64,000 bases of DNA, taken from Zygnema cylindricum (taxonomy: Eukaryota > Streptophyta > Zygnematophyceae > Zygnematales > Zygnemataceae). Location: contig JBBHKE010002726.1 of NCBI GenBank assembly GCA_037447655.1, positions 1 to 64,000 on the forward strand, written 5' to 3'. Position numbers and translations under genes: made by a program. Below the pieces are notes generated by a model that was given only the letters and a program-made list of their open reading frames with translations, was not told the DNA's origin and searched no databases. Position 1 is the stretch's first letter. The number at the start of each line of letters is the position of its first letter. Shown here one piece after another: positions 52,301-64,000 of the stretch.

Positions 52301-55300
52301 AGCACAAAAAAAAAAATTTACCACCCCATATAGCTTCTGCATTCACATAGGCTTCCGCATTGACACACTTAGTCACATTCTTCAGTCGCCCTTAAGATTC
52401 TTAGGAAGCAACAAACACATGTAATCTTGATTCATGCGATTTGATATATATCCCATACTACCGACCATCCTATTTATTTCTGGACCGGAAAAAAAGCTAA
52501 TAGAAACTGACAAAAAATCATCGGGAAGTAAGAAAAAATTTAGTCAGTTTTAACAGCAATGGGTGATAGACAAATTGTTCAGAAATTATTGAACCATGCC
52601 AGAAACATACTATATATACTATAAAAAAAACACACAACTTGGTTCTACATAGGCAGACAAAAAGTAACAGCTTCTTAGCTTTTGTTGCACCTCCTTTCTG
52701 GTACATAGTAACGTCTCCTTCTAAAAAGAAGTGACAGCTTACCAAATGCAAGGGAAAATGTCAACAATTTTTGAAAGAATTTCAGGAAAACTTATCACAA
52801 CGTATATGTAACATGTTCAGACATGATAACTCTTAGAGCATGGATGCCCATCTAAGGAAGGTTAAATAATGGCCATCATCTGCACTTATTCTTAAATTAG
52901 AGTTAAGTATTTCTGGAACACTTGGAACTTTGCAGGGCGGTCTACCTCTTGGAAAAATCCATACTAAAGCGACTGCATCCACAGTTTATAAGTGCTCAGT
53001 CAAACAGATAAATCATAAAAATGACGAAGTTTTATGTGCTGAAAGAATAACGCAGCATAGTAAAGCAAACATCCCCCGGTGTGTCCACAATAACACAACG
53101 TTCCGGAATGAAAACCAAAACACTACAAGAACAATTCAACAGAGTCCACAACCAGCTAACAAACAGCTTTCCAGAAAAAGCTCAATTCAACTTAGAAAAA
53201 TGCATTGTGGACAAGCTGTTTGGAATAACCCAAGACAAATTTGAGGAAAAAAGCTCCCACCCTCCATTGGCTGCTGTTGCTGGCACCCCTGCGGCATCAT
53301 TGGCTGCCACCTCTTCTGCTAACTTCTTCAGATTTTCATTTTCCACGGCAAAGTAGATGGGCACCTGCACGCAAACACCGGAAATGGAGGAGCTGATTAC
53401 CTCTCCAATGCTCACCAAGTGAAGATACGATGAGATACACCGCCTATTGCTATTACAGTAAAAGAATTATAAGTGTAAACAAGAAATTAGAATGTATAAC
53501 ACTAATTAAGTGTAAGAAGACGTGGTGAATTGTAGTCCACTCCCTAAGATAGTGTGACAAACACTATTTTATGGTTTTCAGCCAAAAAAGTCGCAATCGG
53601 ATCACAGTTATTAACTCTAATATTGATCTCAACAGAGACTTTGACAGCCACAACACACAACCTTTTCGGTCAGTGCTTCAGATAAAGCATCATGCAAACA
53701 CTTATTTTGCATCATCCATGCTCACCATGTATGAAAGACCATCATAGACAGTTGTGCCCAAAAAAACTCATTCTCCATTGAATTAAAAAACTGCATGGCT
53801 CTCAAGGACCCATACCGGGCAATTATTATGAAGAAGTAATTGCTCCAATTTTGCTATAGCCTCAAGTGTCTTATTGTCATCATCTCCTTCCCCTTCAGTT
53901 TCTTCACCAGTCCCAAAACTCTGAGGTAGAAGCAAAAGGAATCCTCCGACAAAACGTTTGCCATGCAAAACCTCTGCAGGGAGAGAGAAAAAGGAAAAGC
54001 AATGAAACTCCATCTCTTAATCAGCAAGAACCTTAAAATTGCGTAATTCCTGATCACACACCTCTCTCACCTAGTTGATATGCAAAATATCAACCTCCCC
54101 ATCCAACAGGTTGCCTCCTTTTAGCAACTTTGACAAAATTAAAATGTACCTGTTTACCGTGAATTACCATTAACGTTAATAATACTATACTGATTTGGTG
54201 CCTATTTTTTTCCCCTCTGACAAGATAACATCAATAACACTAATTGTTTTTTTCTTGATGGTAATTCTTTAAACGGCTTAAAATCAACTGCGTCATTCAG
54301 AACTGCATTATATTTAACAACACTAATATAAACCCCAGACTAATAATTTCTTTACTCACGGTGTAGCTGAAATACCGGCGCGACAGCTAATCGCAGCATT
54401 TTAAGCAGCCAGTACAACACACGTTCAAACAGACAGCACATGCTAATGAATCGAGTCTCACTTCGGTCAGCAACTCTGGCCTTTGTCTCCTAGACGGCAG
54501 CATCAGCTAACCATTGCTACAAGCATAGAAAGAACTGATCGAGAGGGAAAGGATGAAACATATAGCTGCAGTTTGAATTTTTTTTATGCCGGCCAACTTT
54601 TGAAGAATATGCGACTAGGGGTTCATCTGCTTTAGCTTACTCGCCTATATGCCTGTTTTTTTGCAAAAAGAAATGATGATTGTAACGGGACAGATGACCT
54701 ATGTAATTAATTTTTATTGAAGGGATGGGAAGAAGGTGTAGCATCTGGTTCTAATCATTTTGCTTGATACGAGTACATTGCGATCTATTTGATGCTTGTT
54801 ACCGAGGGCTTCAGTTGTTCCATTTGCCTTTCACATCAGAATCATTTTCGAGGCTCCCATTTTCAAAATGCCTAGACATTCCCTCCTTCTTATCCTTTTC
54901 ATTCTTGGCAAAGTTTACAATAAAATTCATGAATCCATTTACTCATTAACAGAGATCTCATTCATAATTTTTTAGCCATATCGTCTTGAATTGTATCAGA
55001 AATTCATGAGATAGTCCAGAACTAACCAGAATATACATACAAGTGCACGACGGTTGACTAGGAAATTCGAAGCAAACACAATAAACATATATTTTTGACA
55101 AAGCAGATATTGTCCAAAGAGATTATAACAAAGCATTTCTCGTCATCTCTAAATTATGAAGTACAATCTTGTAACAAAGAGCACTGTTTTGCAAGTATTT
55201 CAAGGATGACACCAATACACCAGCAAAAGCTATCTCTAAGCAGCAAAGCATACACCCGATTCAATGAAATAATTAAGCTCTAATGAACATCAACTTGAGT

Positions 55301-56616
55301 CTCCTTCTACATCATTTTTTTTATTAGAAGCGAGAAGCATAGGGCCCACCATTAAGAAGGGCCGTGTCCACTTTGGCAATGGGCATGACCACCACAGAGC
55401 GTGCCAAATCTGCGCCGGGGACAGAAAGGCCCGAACTTGCATGGTGGCTCAAGCCTGCTCTTCGCGAGCCAAAAGCGAGGCCCCGAACATCATACTGTAG
55501 AGAATGCCACAAAGAGGACACTGGGTTTCAGGTACTCGTAGAGAAGCGAGTTTTACTCATACAGTCAGCTCGAGTAATGTACACAATAAACCGAACATGA
55601 GAGATAGCTATCAACCAGATATCGCCGATCATTGGTGACGGTCACAATGGGACATTAGAACACCTAAAAAGCTCAAAATCAAAACCAACTTGAAAACTAT
55701 AGCAAGTGAGCTAGAGCTAGCTTTGTCAGGTGGAAGATTCACGAAAAGGAAACATCAGTTACTTTCAGCTCTTCCTGTGAATTAGTTCAGAAAGAAAAGC
55801 ATCAATTTCCGTTCCAAAATTGAACGAGGTGGACAAAATAAAAAAAAAAACTAATAGTTCAGGCATCATTGATTAAACCTGTCTGGTTTTACATAATGTG
55901 TGATGGTGCATCATTATTTCAAGAGTCAAGTTCCAAACAATTAAGGGAAAGTCTCACAAATAAGTGGAACCATGTGTATTGACTTCAACAACTCTCCACC
56001 TAATGCAAAACTTTCAGTGGGTTATTGTTTTGTTGCAAAACTCGTTTGACGCTTGCAAAAGAGAACATGATCGGATTTTAAGGGCTCGTCCGTGAAAAAA
56101 AAAGATTTGCGCTGCTCAGCTTAAGAAAAAAAGGTCTTTGTTCCATAATAGCTAAAACTTGATCCAAATCAGAAAAATTCTGATCGAGCAAATATTTAAA
56201 TAGAAGGCAAGCCAGCTTCCAAAGGCAATTGCAATTGTTGATGGTTGTATCATTGCATTGGCCTATTAAGCCACTTTGTAGCTTCCCCATTCCCCCTTCG
56301 TGCATTTTCTCATCCATTAATATATCCAACTTACAAAGACATTACAAACTCATATTCAGCAAATGATGGATAATGCTACTCAACAAGAGCCTATAAGAAA
56401 TTACATGAGAGACAAGCACGTGTTCGAAACACTTCCTGAAGATTCAGCGAATAAGCAGGCATAAAACCCGCCCCTTACCTCGATGAGACGGTAAACATCC
56501 ACAACTGCAGCTGCGTCGGAGAGCTCTATACAAGATGCAAGCACAAGGAGAACAGGCAAGATGACGTGGAAGGCGTAAAGAGCTCGCTTGTTAACAGCAT
56601 AAAAGACATTCGCCAT
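46354..56616 (-). CDS. NCLN: Nicalin, ER membrane M28-peptidase-like protein (15 exons)
   Basis: Exons in transcript order: 56616-56479, 55494-55350, 53973-53816, 53364-53261, 52182-52116, 51407-51315, 50616-50452, 50107-49967, 49564-49487, 48811-48699, 48182-48122, 47468-47301, 47064-46963, 46641-46552 and 46416-46354, giving 561 residues, close to plant nicalin. There is an N-terminal signal or anchor (about 12-30), a lumenal nicastrin/M28-like domain with ALSVGSDSNGSGVVALLE (from 236) and LTSGGPYNYDGTK, and one C-terminal membrane segment (about 516-537) before a short tail GFDDLMGVFWRPPPRK. The SDSNGSG block stands where true M28 enzymes have zinc ligands, so it is probably not a peptidase. 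In animals nicalin works with NOMO and TMEM147 at the multipass translocon of the ER; a similar plant role is inferred. Exon 7 begins at GCT (50616), which alone keeps frame after FGAVP. Two introns carry MITEs. Confidence 0.92.
53438..53636. mobile_element. About 200-bp CACCG-family MITE in nicalin intron 3
   Basis: The left end CACCGCCTATTGCTATTAC preceded by TA is clear. The right end is degenerate, with TTAACTCTAATATTGATCTC near 53611-53630. Internal GATAGTGTGACAAACACTATTTTA resembles the family's TAGTGTGG block in inverted form. The right boundary is approximate. Confidence 0.5.
54155..54363. mobile_element. About 210-bp CACCG-family MITE in nicalin intron 2
   Basis: The left end TACCGTGAATTACCATTAACG and the right end TTTCTTTACTCACGGTG followed by TA are degenerate forms of the family termini. 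The inner ACTAATAATTTCT matches the copy that ends at 6942. Together with the element at 53438 it brackets exon 3. Confidence 0.5.
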
Positions 56617-57076
56617 GGCGAGGACTCGTAGGAAAAACTGGAATCGGTGTTTCACTTTCAGAACAGTTGTTTCACGTTTTGAACTCAACAATTCTATACA
56701 TCTGTGCAGGGCTAGAATCTACTGTACTGTACTGTACAGTGTGACAACACGTGGGATTCCGTACGTGAAACGTGAAACGACTATTTTGCGTCACAAACGA
56801 CTCAGGGATCTCTTTCGAGTACCAATACGCTACATCGGGAAACTCGCAGATCGATATGGTGTTCTTGTGAGAAGTTAACCGCATGCGATTCTTGTCATAG
56901 TGCGATATACCAATTCTTTATCAGGCTCGTAAACCTGAAACCTACCCGTACATTTTTCAGCCTCAACCAGAAGCTCCAAGACAAGGCAGCCATAGTTTCT
57001 CTGTAGTCGTCAGCATCTTGCCTTTCGGGTCTCAACTGTACGTCTCGCTTCACTCGGTCCGACAGCAGCAGTTGCC
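56617..57076. promoter_or_regulatory. Divergent promoter region, nicalin and OSCP
   Basis: 460 bp separate the two start codons. A short TACTG repeat lies at about 56720-56737. Two ER/mitochondrial housekeeping genes leave in opposite directions. No specific regulatory site is strong enough to name. Confidence 0.45.
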
Positions 57077-59418
57077 ATGCTGCGCACAGCAGCCCGGAGG
57101 TTGGCTCTCAGTAGAGGCGCATTTAGCGCCTCTGCAGGTCAGTTGCAGGTATGATTCTTATGCTGACAATGTGTGCACTTGTCTCGGTATATTTGACAAC
57201 CCATTGCTCCGGTGTTCTATTGGATGATAGACCTCGCCTTGTTACGATACATAAGATTAAATGTCGATTGTTGTTATTTCGCTCCGGCTCCTTTTTTGAA
57301 ATGTCTTGTTTTAGCCTTCTCTTTAATGTTGGGTATCTGCTCACTCGTCAAATAACCGTGTTAAATCCGCAGGCGCAGCGTGCTTATTCTGCAGCGGTGG
57401 AAGCAGATATTCGTGTAAGTTCTGTATACTGCCTTTGTACTGCAATTTTCGCCTATCGACAATGTTCCACTGCATTTTCGTAAATGTTCTTTACGTTTTG
57501 GCTGTTTATGTTGGACCGTCAAAGGATCTCATGTTTTATCTTGAAGTTCGTAGTTGCTGATTTGAATCTTTTCCCTGATAGATTTATTTTCTCTGTGCTG
57601 TTTGTTGCTCATTGTCGTAGATGTGTGGTATTGATGATGTTGATTGAAGTTTCACCTAAAACAGTTTATCTGCGTTTATGGCCCAGGGTAGCCTGTACTT
57701 CAGTGTATCTGGAATTACTTATGCGTTTATTATGTTGAGTGATTCTGAAGCTTGCCTAATCTAGGTTCAAACATGTCTGTTTGCATGTGTTCGCACAGCC
57801 TCCTGCAGCGGTGTTTGGCATTGGAGGGAAATACGCGTCAGCGCTCTATGTTGCTGCTGCACGTGCAAAAGTCTTGGAGAACGTGGAGGGTGAAGTGGAA
57901 CAGCTGGTGACTTTGGCCGAGAGCAACAAAGATTTCGATAACTTCCTGAAGGATCCTTCAATTCCTAAGTCTAATAGACTGGCAGCCATTAACGACATCT
58001 TTGGCAAAGCGGGATTCACAGATATCACCAAAAATTTTCTTTGTCAGTCTTGCAGCCTTATTATGCTTGATGGTGGTCCTCATGGATCAATTTTACTTGT
58101 CGCGGGCGAGGCATTCCGCTATGTTGTTTAACCAAATTCTGAGAATCAGCCGAGGAATGTGCAGCAGTTTGCTGCTCTGTCGGAGTTGCTTTGTTGGTGT
58201 TTGTTTTTTATTGTAGTGAAAATAGTAGAAAATTTATTGCTCTTTTGTTTTTAGTTCCACAATGTCAGAGAGTTACTATCTGTCAGATGAACTTCCCTAG
58301 GGTAAACTGCAGCTCGTGTATGAAATGAATACGAGTTGTCTGATAAAAAAACTCTTGGCAATACTGTGCTTTTATTTTCAGCTCTTTTTGGGACTGACTT
58401 TTTTTAAGCCAGCCCTGTCTCTGATTGTCTTTTTTTTTTTTTTTTTTTGGGTGACAGGTTAACAAATGTATGCATGTTTTCTGATGATGTCAAGGCTGTG
58501 TGGTGTGGTGACAGCTGTGCTTGCTGACAGCGGGCGGCTGAACTATTTGCCCAAGGCTGCTGTTGCCTATAAAGAGCTTCTGAGGGCACACAGGGGAGAA
58601 GTCCTCGCCACCATAACTGCGGCTTTGGTAAGTCTTGTATCTGAAGTGTTTTGGCAGGACGAAGAAACACTTCAAGTTTTGAATGCATGGTGTTTATGTT
58701 CAGCCTAGAAAATATGCAAAACTATTTAGCAGTCAGTTTTTTGCACGGTTGCTAATTCATTGCCACCTCCAATTCTCAGGAACTTACTCCTGAGGAGGTG
58801 ACAGAGATCAAAGAGGCATTGAAGGGTTTTCTGAAACCAGGGCAGACGTTGAAGCTAGACCAAAAGGTGAGTCATGTCCTCATACCGGCATGGTTATCTG
58901 GCACTGCATCTTAATTCCACAGGCACATTAAAGAAGAGTTTTTAGAGCGTTTGATTTTCTATAGCAAGTGCAGCTTTGTGTTAGGGATATTATGCTGAAT
59001 TGAAGATGGTTCCAGCCTTTTGGCCATCATGAGAGCACCCTGGTGATTAATGTTGAGAGGGAATGCAAGGACCAAATTTATGAAAACCTTTGAACTCTTC
59101 GGAGCATGGTACAAGTTCTGCATCTCTTTTTCTAAAATATTGTGGGGTAGAACTTTTGAGAGGTAATAGTTCAGCAGTTATCGGGCCTAAGTGTGTTAGC
59201 AATGCTCGATGTAGATTTTGTCCACAATGTCTTTCGCCTTACGATTCCGATTGTGCGATAAGGCACAGCTCTCATATTGTACTTTGGGTTTGTGGCATCT
59301 GCAGGTTGACCGGGGCATTATTGGGGGTGTGATCATTGACATTGGGGAGAATCACATCGACTTATCGATCGAATCCAAGATCAAACAAATGGAGAAAGTA
59401 CTTGCAGAGTCATCTTAG
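57077..59418 (+). CDS. ATP5: Mitochondrial ATP synthase subunit O (OSCP, ATP5) (6 exons)
   Basis: Exons: 57077-57148, 57373-57414, 57799-58042, 58515-58627, 58780-58866 and 59305-59418, giving 223 residues. The N-terminus MLRTAARRLALSRGAFSAS is rich in Arg, Ala and Ser and has no acidic residue, a good mitochondrial presequence. The mature part follows the OSCP/delta fold: an N-terminal helical domain (VFGIGGKYASALYVAAARA, DFDNFLKDPSIPKSNR), a middle (NYLPKAAVAYKELLRAHRGE) and the C-terminal strand-rich part ending GGVIIDIGENHIDLSIESKI and KQMEKVL. OSCP joins the F1 head to the peripheral stalk of ATP synthase on the matrix side. Targeting to mitochondria rather than plastids rests on the presequence and on closer resemblance to OSCP than to plastid AtpD. 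All junctions keep frame. Confidence 0.93.
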
Positions 59419-61370
59419 AGTGGTCAATGGCTTGTCTATAGATGACGTTCTTGATATTTGTGATGTAAAAACCATCATTTTCTTAAAATCCATTGGAGAT
59501 TTGGCTCGTAGTTTGCAAAGAGTATCCTGATCTGGCACCACATGTACCTTTGTCTGAGAAAAGGAGAAGAGGAAAATCGATTTGTCTTCAAACGAGGAAG
59601 ATCCATAATTTTAATTGCAGACCAGCTTCTTAAGCAATTCAAGTTGGTCAGGCTTTCATTACCTTTCTTTGAATGCAGCGTAAGTTATGGTCATTAAATT
59701 GTATGGTCTCTTGTGGAGGTAACTGGGGATTGGTTATGTCATACTTGAGAAAACAAGGGTGTTATGTTAACAAGGTGTCTGGTTGAATTCCTACAGGAGA
59801 GAGATGTTCTAGTAGATACGGCCTAACAGCAGGCCAGTCTTCAAGTGATGGTGGCCTAATTTAACTTTCCGAACTTTTTCAAAGTAGAAGAGTCATGGCC
59901 CAAGGGTTTCTGGCATGTTTTGTGTTGGAGCACTTCGAGGTAAGCTCAGTTTGTCACACTAGAAGTAGCATTGACAGTGTTGCTGGCGTTGACAGTGTTG
60001 CTGGTGCATCAAGTAGAGCATTTCATGCCTTTTCGAATTAAAGCTGGGCCAAGCTTGCATTTTTGTGTTTCTCCATGCAAACACAGACTGTCGTTTTTGT
60101 TAAGCCATATCGTTCTGTAGTTTGGTTTAATTTATCTCCATAGCCACTTGATGTATGGTAGATTTGCCGAAAAATGCATAATGGTGTTCTTTTGATGCAT
60201 GTTCTGTCAATATCTATGTTGCTGCCAAGCTACTTCACGACCACATCTAGGAGCACAACCATGCTACAGATGAAAACGCATGACAATAGCCATGTCGAGG
60301 ACACAATGGCCACAGGGGATAAAACATTTGTGATCCAGTCTCTTTTAAATGCCAAATGTCAAGTACAAGGCTCATGTACCGTACTCATTTATTTCAGCCG
60401 GCTGTTGATTTTTTGTCCTAACATATATTTCAGTTTTAACCTCCAAGAATGTTTATACTGGAAGCTGCAATACAGCTTCTAACATGTTCCATGCTCTGTC
60501 AAAATGCAAAGTCACAGATATGAACGCAAAGCATGAATATGATTTCTGGGTTGGATATTTGCAAACCTGAAATGTCAAAATACATATTTGTGGCACGCTG
60601 GCATTACGAAAACTAATTGAATATGGATCCTGAAACAATGAACGTTGACCAAATAAAAAATTCAGCGTAGTCATTCAATTGTGTTGCGCAGCACTTAAAA
60701 AATAAATTACAGATGATAGTATGGGTGATTATCACCTGGCTCACAAGCAGGGGGACTAGAATGCTAATGAGGGCCTGTATTTTAATGTCTGCGTTTGTAC
60801 ATTGTAACGAATTCAAAGACAAGGAGGCTTCATTCAAGACACCGCTCAACTGTCCGAAATTTATGTACCTGACCTTGGGAAAAAAAGATGATCATTTGTA
60901 GCTTCACTCCTAAGCCACTCCAAAATAGCACCAAAGCGACGACCTATTAAAATTGATTGTAGTCAAGTGGCATTTCTGCTTAATGAACAGTATCTTAACT
61001 CGTGAAGGATCACTGCTTCAAGAAGCACATGCTTCTTGACTCAACTGTGACTCAACTGCTGACAACAACAGTGCGAGTACAAAGAGTAAGAGGAACGTGG
61101 AATCGTTATTCACAAAAAGAAAATATAATGGCCCACTTGTTGTCCCTACATTATATATACAAACAAAGAAGTTAAAGCAGCATTCTATCACTTTTATACT
61201 GACAGCCATCTGGTTCTCACTAGCTACCACTTACAAACTGTATACAAAACGACGCTGGCAATATCCTCAGGGCCTGTTATAATCTATGCTACGTGTATAC
61301 AGAATTGAATTTCCATAAAATCGTTGTCCCAAGAAGGCTGCATTTATCCCAAAAACAAACGAATTTTGTC
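59419..61370. other. Convergent spacer, OSCP and Gln/Ala-rich gene 3' flanks
   Basis: Non-coding, with a perfect two-copy TTGACAGTGTTGCTGG repeat at about 59970-60003. Open frames are short and patternless. No RNA gene was seen. Confidence 0.5.
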
Positions 61371-63099
61371 CTAGCTTGTCATTGTTCGCAGTACTTGTGC
61401 AGCTTGCTGAGCACCTTCTGGAGTTTCTGCTGCTCTTGCAACCTGGAAGGCAAAACTCATTTGTTGTTGTGCAACATCAGCCTGCTGTGCTGCCGCCTGC
61501 ATCCCACATAGTATTACTCTGGGTTAATTCAGCACAGTTACAAGTGCGCCAAAGCCAGAAACGATAAGGTAAACACCACTTGTCAAACCAGTTAACTACC
61601 GCAATCACATCTAAAATTTGACTGCAATATATAATTTACAACCAGCAAACCTATCCCATCTTTATGAAACATTGAAAATAGGAGACCCGAAACAACAGAA
61701 AAAGATAGAAAACAAAAACGTTCCTCGAAAATCGTGGACTGGGCGCTTAATTTCCATGGGCTGGCAGTGCTTGCATTCTTGTGCAACCAGAAAGCAAACA
61801 TTAAGAAATTTCCTCATAAGTCTATCTGGGAGAGGGAGAAATCAGTGTTAATTCTGATTTAGTATGTTCACCAGAGTTATCTGATAAAGCCAGAGAAGTT
61901 ATGTGCTACGGATACACCTGCTGAGCGGCTGGGTCATTAGGAGCCTGTGCTGCAGTTTGTTGTGCGGCAGCCATCCCTGTCGATGCTGTAGAGGCCATTT
62001 GATCTGCTGCCTGCTTCACTGCTTGTTGCAAAGGAGTACCCGAGCTTGGCAGTGCCTGTGGCTGTACTTGTGGAAATGCTGGTAGCACCTGCCCAGCCGG
62101 AGGCATGGATAGCTGTGGTCCAGTAACAGTAGAATTTATACCTTTATCAGAGACTGATGCCTGACCTTGTTGACTGGGAACTGGCTGCTGGGCCTGTAGG
62201 GCCACAGCTTGCTGTGCAGCTTGCTGTGCTACCATGCCCTGTACAGCTGATTGCTGAACCTGATTTTCAGTCGAACCTTTGTGCTCTTCAGCAACTGCTT
62301 TGGCTGCCTCAGTAGCTGCAAGAACAGCCGCTTGCTTTGCTGCGTTCTGCTGAACTTCAGCTGACTGTGCAGCGATTTGCGCTTTTTGCTGGGCTTGCAT
62401 CTGCTTGGCATAGGCTTTCTTAGTTGCTTCTTCAGCTTCTTGTTGTGCTTGGAAAGCCTCCATGGATGCTTGTTTAGCCTGTTGTAATTTGAAGAAAGCA
62501 TATGTTGAACCAGCCAACAGAATCATCACAAAAGTGAAGCTGAAAACATATGAGCCAGCTAATGCAATTACAACATAAGCAGCAAAGATATTATATCTCA
62601 AAACAGAAATGTATGCTTCTTACAATGCAGGAATACTTCTCCTTCTTTAATAGCCACACACTACTCTTCCCCTAAGTCTATAAGTTCAATGCATTTAAAA
62701 CAGTGATTACGTCATGGCACCAAATTTCAAAATTTATCCGATTACTCGATCTATTCATCTGAAACCTAGAAAAAAAAAATTGTTGACTTTGAACTTTGAT
62801 GTATCATCACAAGAGCTAATGCTCTATAAATGAACAAGTTTGCATCCTAGAGGTGCCCTGGACTGCAATTTTCAAATTATATTATTGCTTCAATTAGTGA
62901 AATAAACCATCAAAACTTCTCAATAAATAAACTCCGAATCAGTAGCCGCCATGGTACAGACTACCAAAAAGACTACAAATATTAATACCTCATCCTGGAC
63001 ACTGATAGCCTTCTCCTCCGGTGATTGTTGCTTTTCGCCTTTACCCTGTTCCTGCAGCTGACTGGAGACCCGCTGCTGTTGCTGCTGACCCTCAGACAT
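61371..63099 (-). CDS. Unrecognised Gln/Ala-rich protein with one membrane segment (about 3 exons)
   Basis: My model in transcript order: 63099-63045, 62558-61918 and 61496-61371, about 273 residues. The first exon reads MSEGQQQQQRVSS. The main exon has a hydrophobic stretch (GSYVFSFTFVMILLAGSTYA), then a long helical, Ala/Gln/Lys-rich segment (KQASMEAFQAQQEAEEATKK and similar), then a Gln/Pro/Ser-rich part; the last exon ends AAETPEGAQQAAQVLRTMTS. The long open main exon, the uniform composition and good donors (CAG|GTGTAT) support a real gene. The 5' join is uncertain: the alternative donor at GATGAG|GTATTA finds no in-frame acceptor, whereas G|GTAAAG with acceptor ATTAG keeps frame; another acceptor near 62621 also fits. 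Reading on past 61918 instead gives a stop four codons later. An N-terminal anchor plus a helical, Gln-rich tail recalls Tic40 only loosely; I do not assign a function. Confidence 0.6.
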
Positions 63100-63849
63100 T
63101 TCTCTATATAGAAGGCAAAGTACCGTTTGTCAAATACACAGGCAAAAAAAAAAAATTACCTTGGAAGAGAGGGCAAAACTAGAAGTGAAACTGTGAAACA
63201 CGAACGAAAAGTCTGAACGCATATTAGCAGCTGCTTTACACGGTGGCGAGCTATATTCCAGAGGCAGCCACCACGTCATCTGAACACCAGAGAAAAGTGT
63301 CACGTCATTGTTGATCCGGCAAGTCCACGGCTCTACGGAGTTTGAAAGGATGGATCCAGAATTCTGCGTGATTAATTGATCAATCCGGCGGAGCGGAATC
63401 CTGGAGTCCCGGACACAAAACCGTATTCCGTAACGCCAGACAAGTTTGCAAAATTACAAAAGATACATCTAATACGTTTTTGAAAAACGCTATAGGGCTA
63501 TAGCAATGTCTAAACTTATTATGATTCGCAAAGACGTTTGTGAAACATTTTGGGTGCATGATTTTTTAACACCAGTCTTGTAAGAGCTGGGCCACGTCGG
63601 GCCACTTCTTGGGTCAAAGAATAACGCGAGGCGATTAAAAACCTTCGGATTATCATGTGAACAAACATTGACGACTATATGTGGTTGTTTTAGGCTGGAC
63701 AGCTATTCCATAAGTGGATCACAGAAGCCATATGCTCCGAGATTATGCACACGGTTATTGTCAGCTACGTGGCATCTGTTAAACAGCTTTGACGACTTGA
63801 CGAGGCAAGATAATACCACGTCAATGTCCACGGTGAAAGCGTTAATCTA
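63100..63849. other. Upstream flank of the Gln/Ala-rich gene
   Basis: This should hold the minus-strand promoter. No coding or RNA signal was seen; the plus-strand open frame at 63668-63868 runs into the repeat and has no known domain. Confidence 0.4.
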
Positions 63850-64000
63850 CACCGCGAATCGTAATTAGCGTTGTGTACGCTAATTCCATCCCCATCCTAA
63901 ATAGAGTACATAATTCAAAATTATTCTTTACATTATTTAAGGTACTTTTTGAATCAGCGTTAACAACTCTAATATAGTGCCGTTTTAAATAGTGTGGCGT
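63850..64000 (+). mobile_element. Left end of a long-form CACCG-family element, cut by the window edge
   Basis: It starts TA-CACCGCGAATCGTAATTAG and is almost the same terminus as at 1563. Shared downstream blocks are TTATTTAAGGTA, AATCAGCGTT, TCTAATATAG and GTTTTAAATAGTGTGG, as at 1563-1730. TTGTGTACGCTAATTCC matches the 217-bp MITE at 16938. The right end lies outside the window. Confidence 0.7.

Noticed and set aside
53438-54363. One 930-bp TIR element spanning nicalin exon 3
   Set aside because: Each side has its own left-like and right-like terminus at about 200-bp spacing, matching the separate short MITEs seen elsewhere, and the exon is conserved nicalin sequence.
62229-62501. 90-codon Lys/Gln-rich minus-strand open frame
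   Set aside because: Shifted frame of the Gln/Ala-rich gene's main exon.

Overview
This is a nuclear window from a land plant or close algal relative (streptophyte). The evidence is a run of intron-rich genes with GT-AG introns, several plastid proteins (a Toc64/OEP64 receptor, a PsbP-domain lumen protein and a DUF3593-type plastid membrane protein), an ARFC1-type GTPase and a Ty1/copia relic. Introns are mostly 100 to 900 bp. My guess is a non-flowering lineage, but the sequence alone does not prove it. I joined exons by hand so that reading frame and family alignment are continuous; no transcript data were available.

Left arm, 1 to 7,480. This part has no intact gene. It begins with a broken copia pol fragment that runs off the left edge. 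It continues as nested repeats: terminal-inverted-repeat (TIR) elements ending TA-CACCG...CGGTG-TA, a long block rich in TACG/GTAC words, and a 785-bp inverted-repeat structure.

Gene-bearing part, 7,488 to 63,099. In order: Toc64 (+, 13 exons); RLP24 ribosome-biogenesis factor (-, 4 exons); condensin SMC4 (+, 28 exons); PsbP-domain protein (-, 4 exons); DUF3593 plastid protein (+, 3 exons including an 18-nt microexon); ARFC1/ARL5-type GTPase (+, 2 exons); nicalin (-, 15 exons); mitochondrial ATP synthase OSCP (+, 6 exons); and an unrecognised Gln/Ala-rich membrane protein (-, about 3 exons). Three neighbouring pairs are head to head (RLP24/SMC4, PsbP-domain/DUF3593, nicalin/OSCP). The PsbP-domain and DUF3593 starts are only 223 bp apart, so these two plastid proteins probably share a bidirectional promoter. 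Otherwise the genes are unrelated housekeeping genes; there is no operon-like or cluster logic.

Mobile DNA. One family of small TIR elements (about 200 bp, with a 499-bp relative) recurs through the window: in the left arm, between Toc64 and RLP24, in introns of Toc64, SMC4 and nicalin, and at the right edge. A separate 176-bp element with pogo/Emigrant-like ends sits in a DUF3593 intron. A TACG-rich 1.05-kb tandem duplication lies between RLP24 and SMC4. I found no convincing tRNA, rRNA or CRISPR, and no clear new multi-gene system. The most notable points are the intact amidase triad of the Toc64 protein, the CACCG element family, and the unrecognised Gln/Ala-rich protein.
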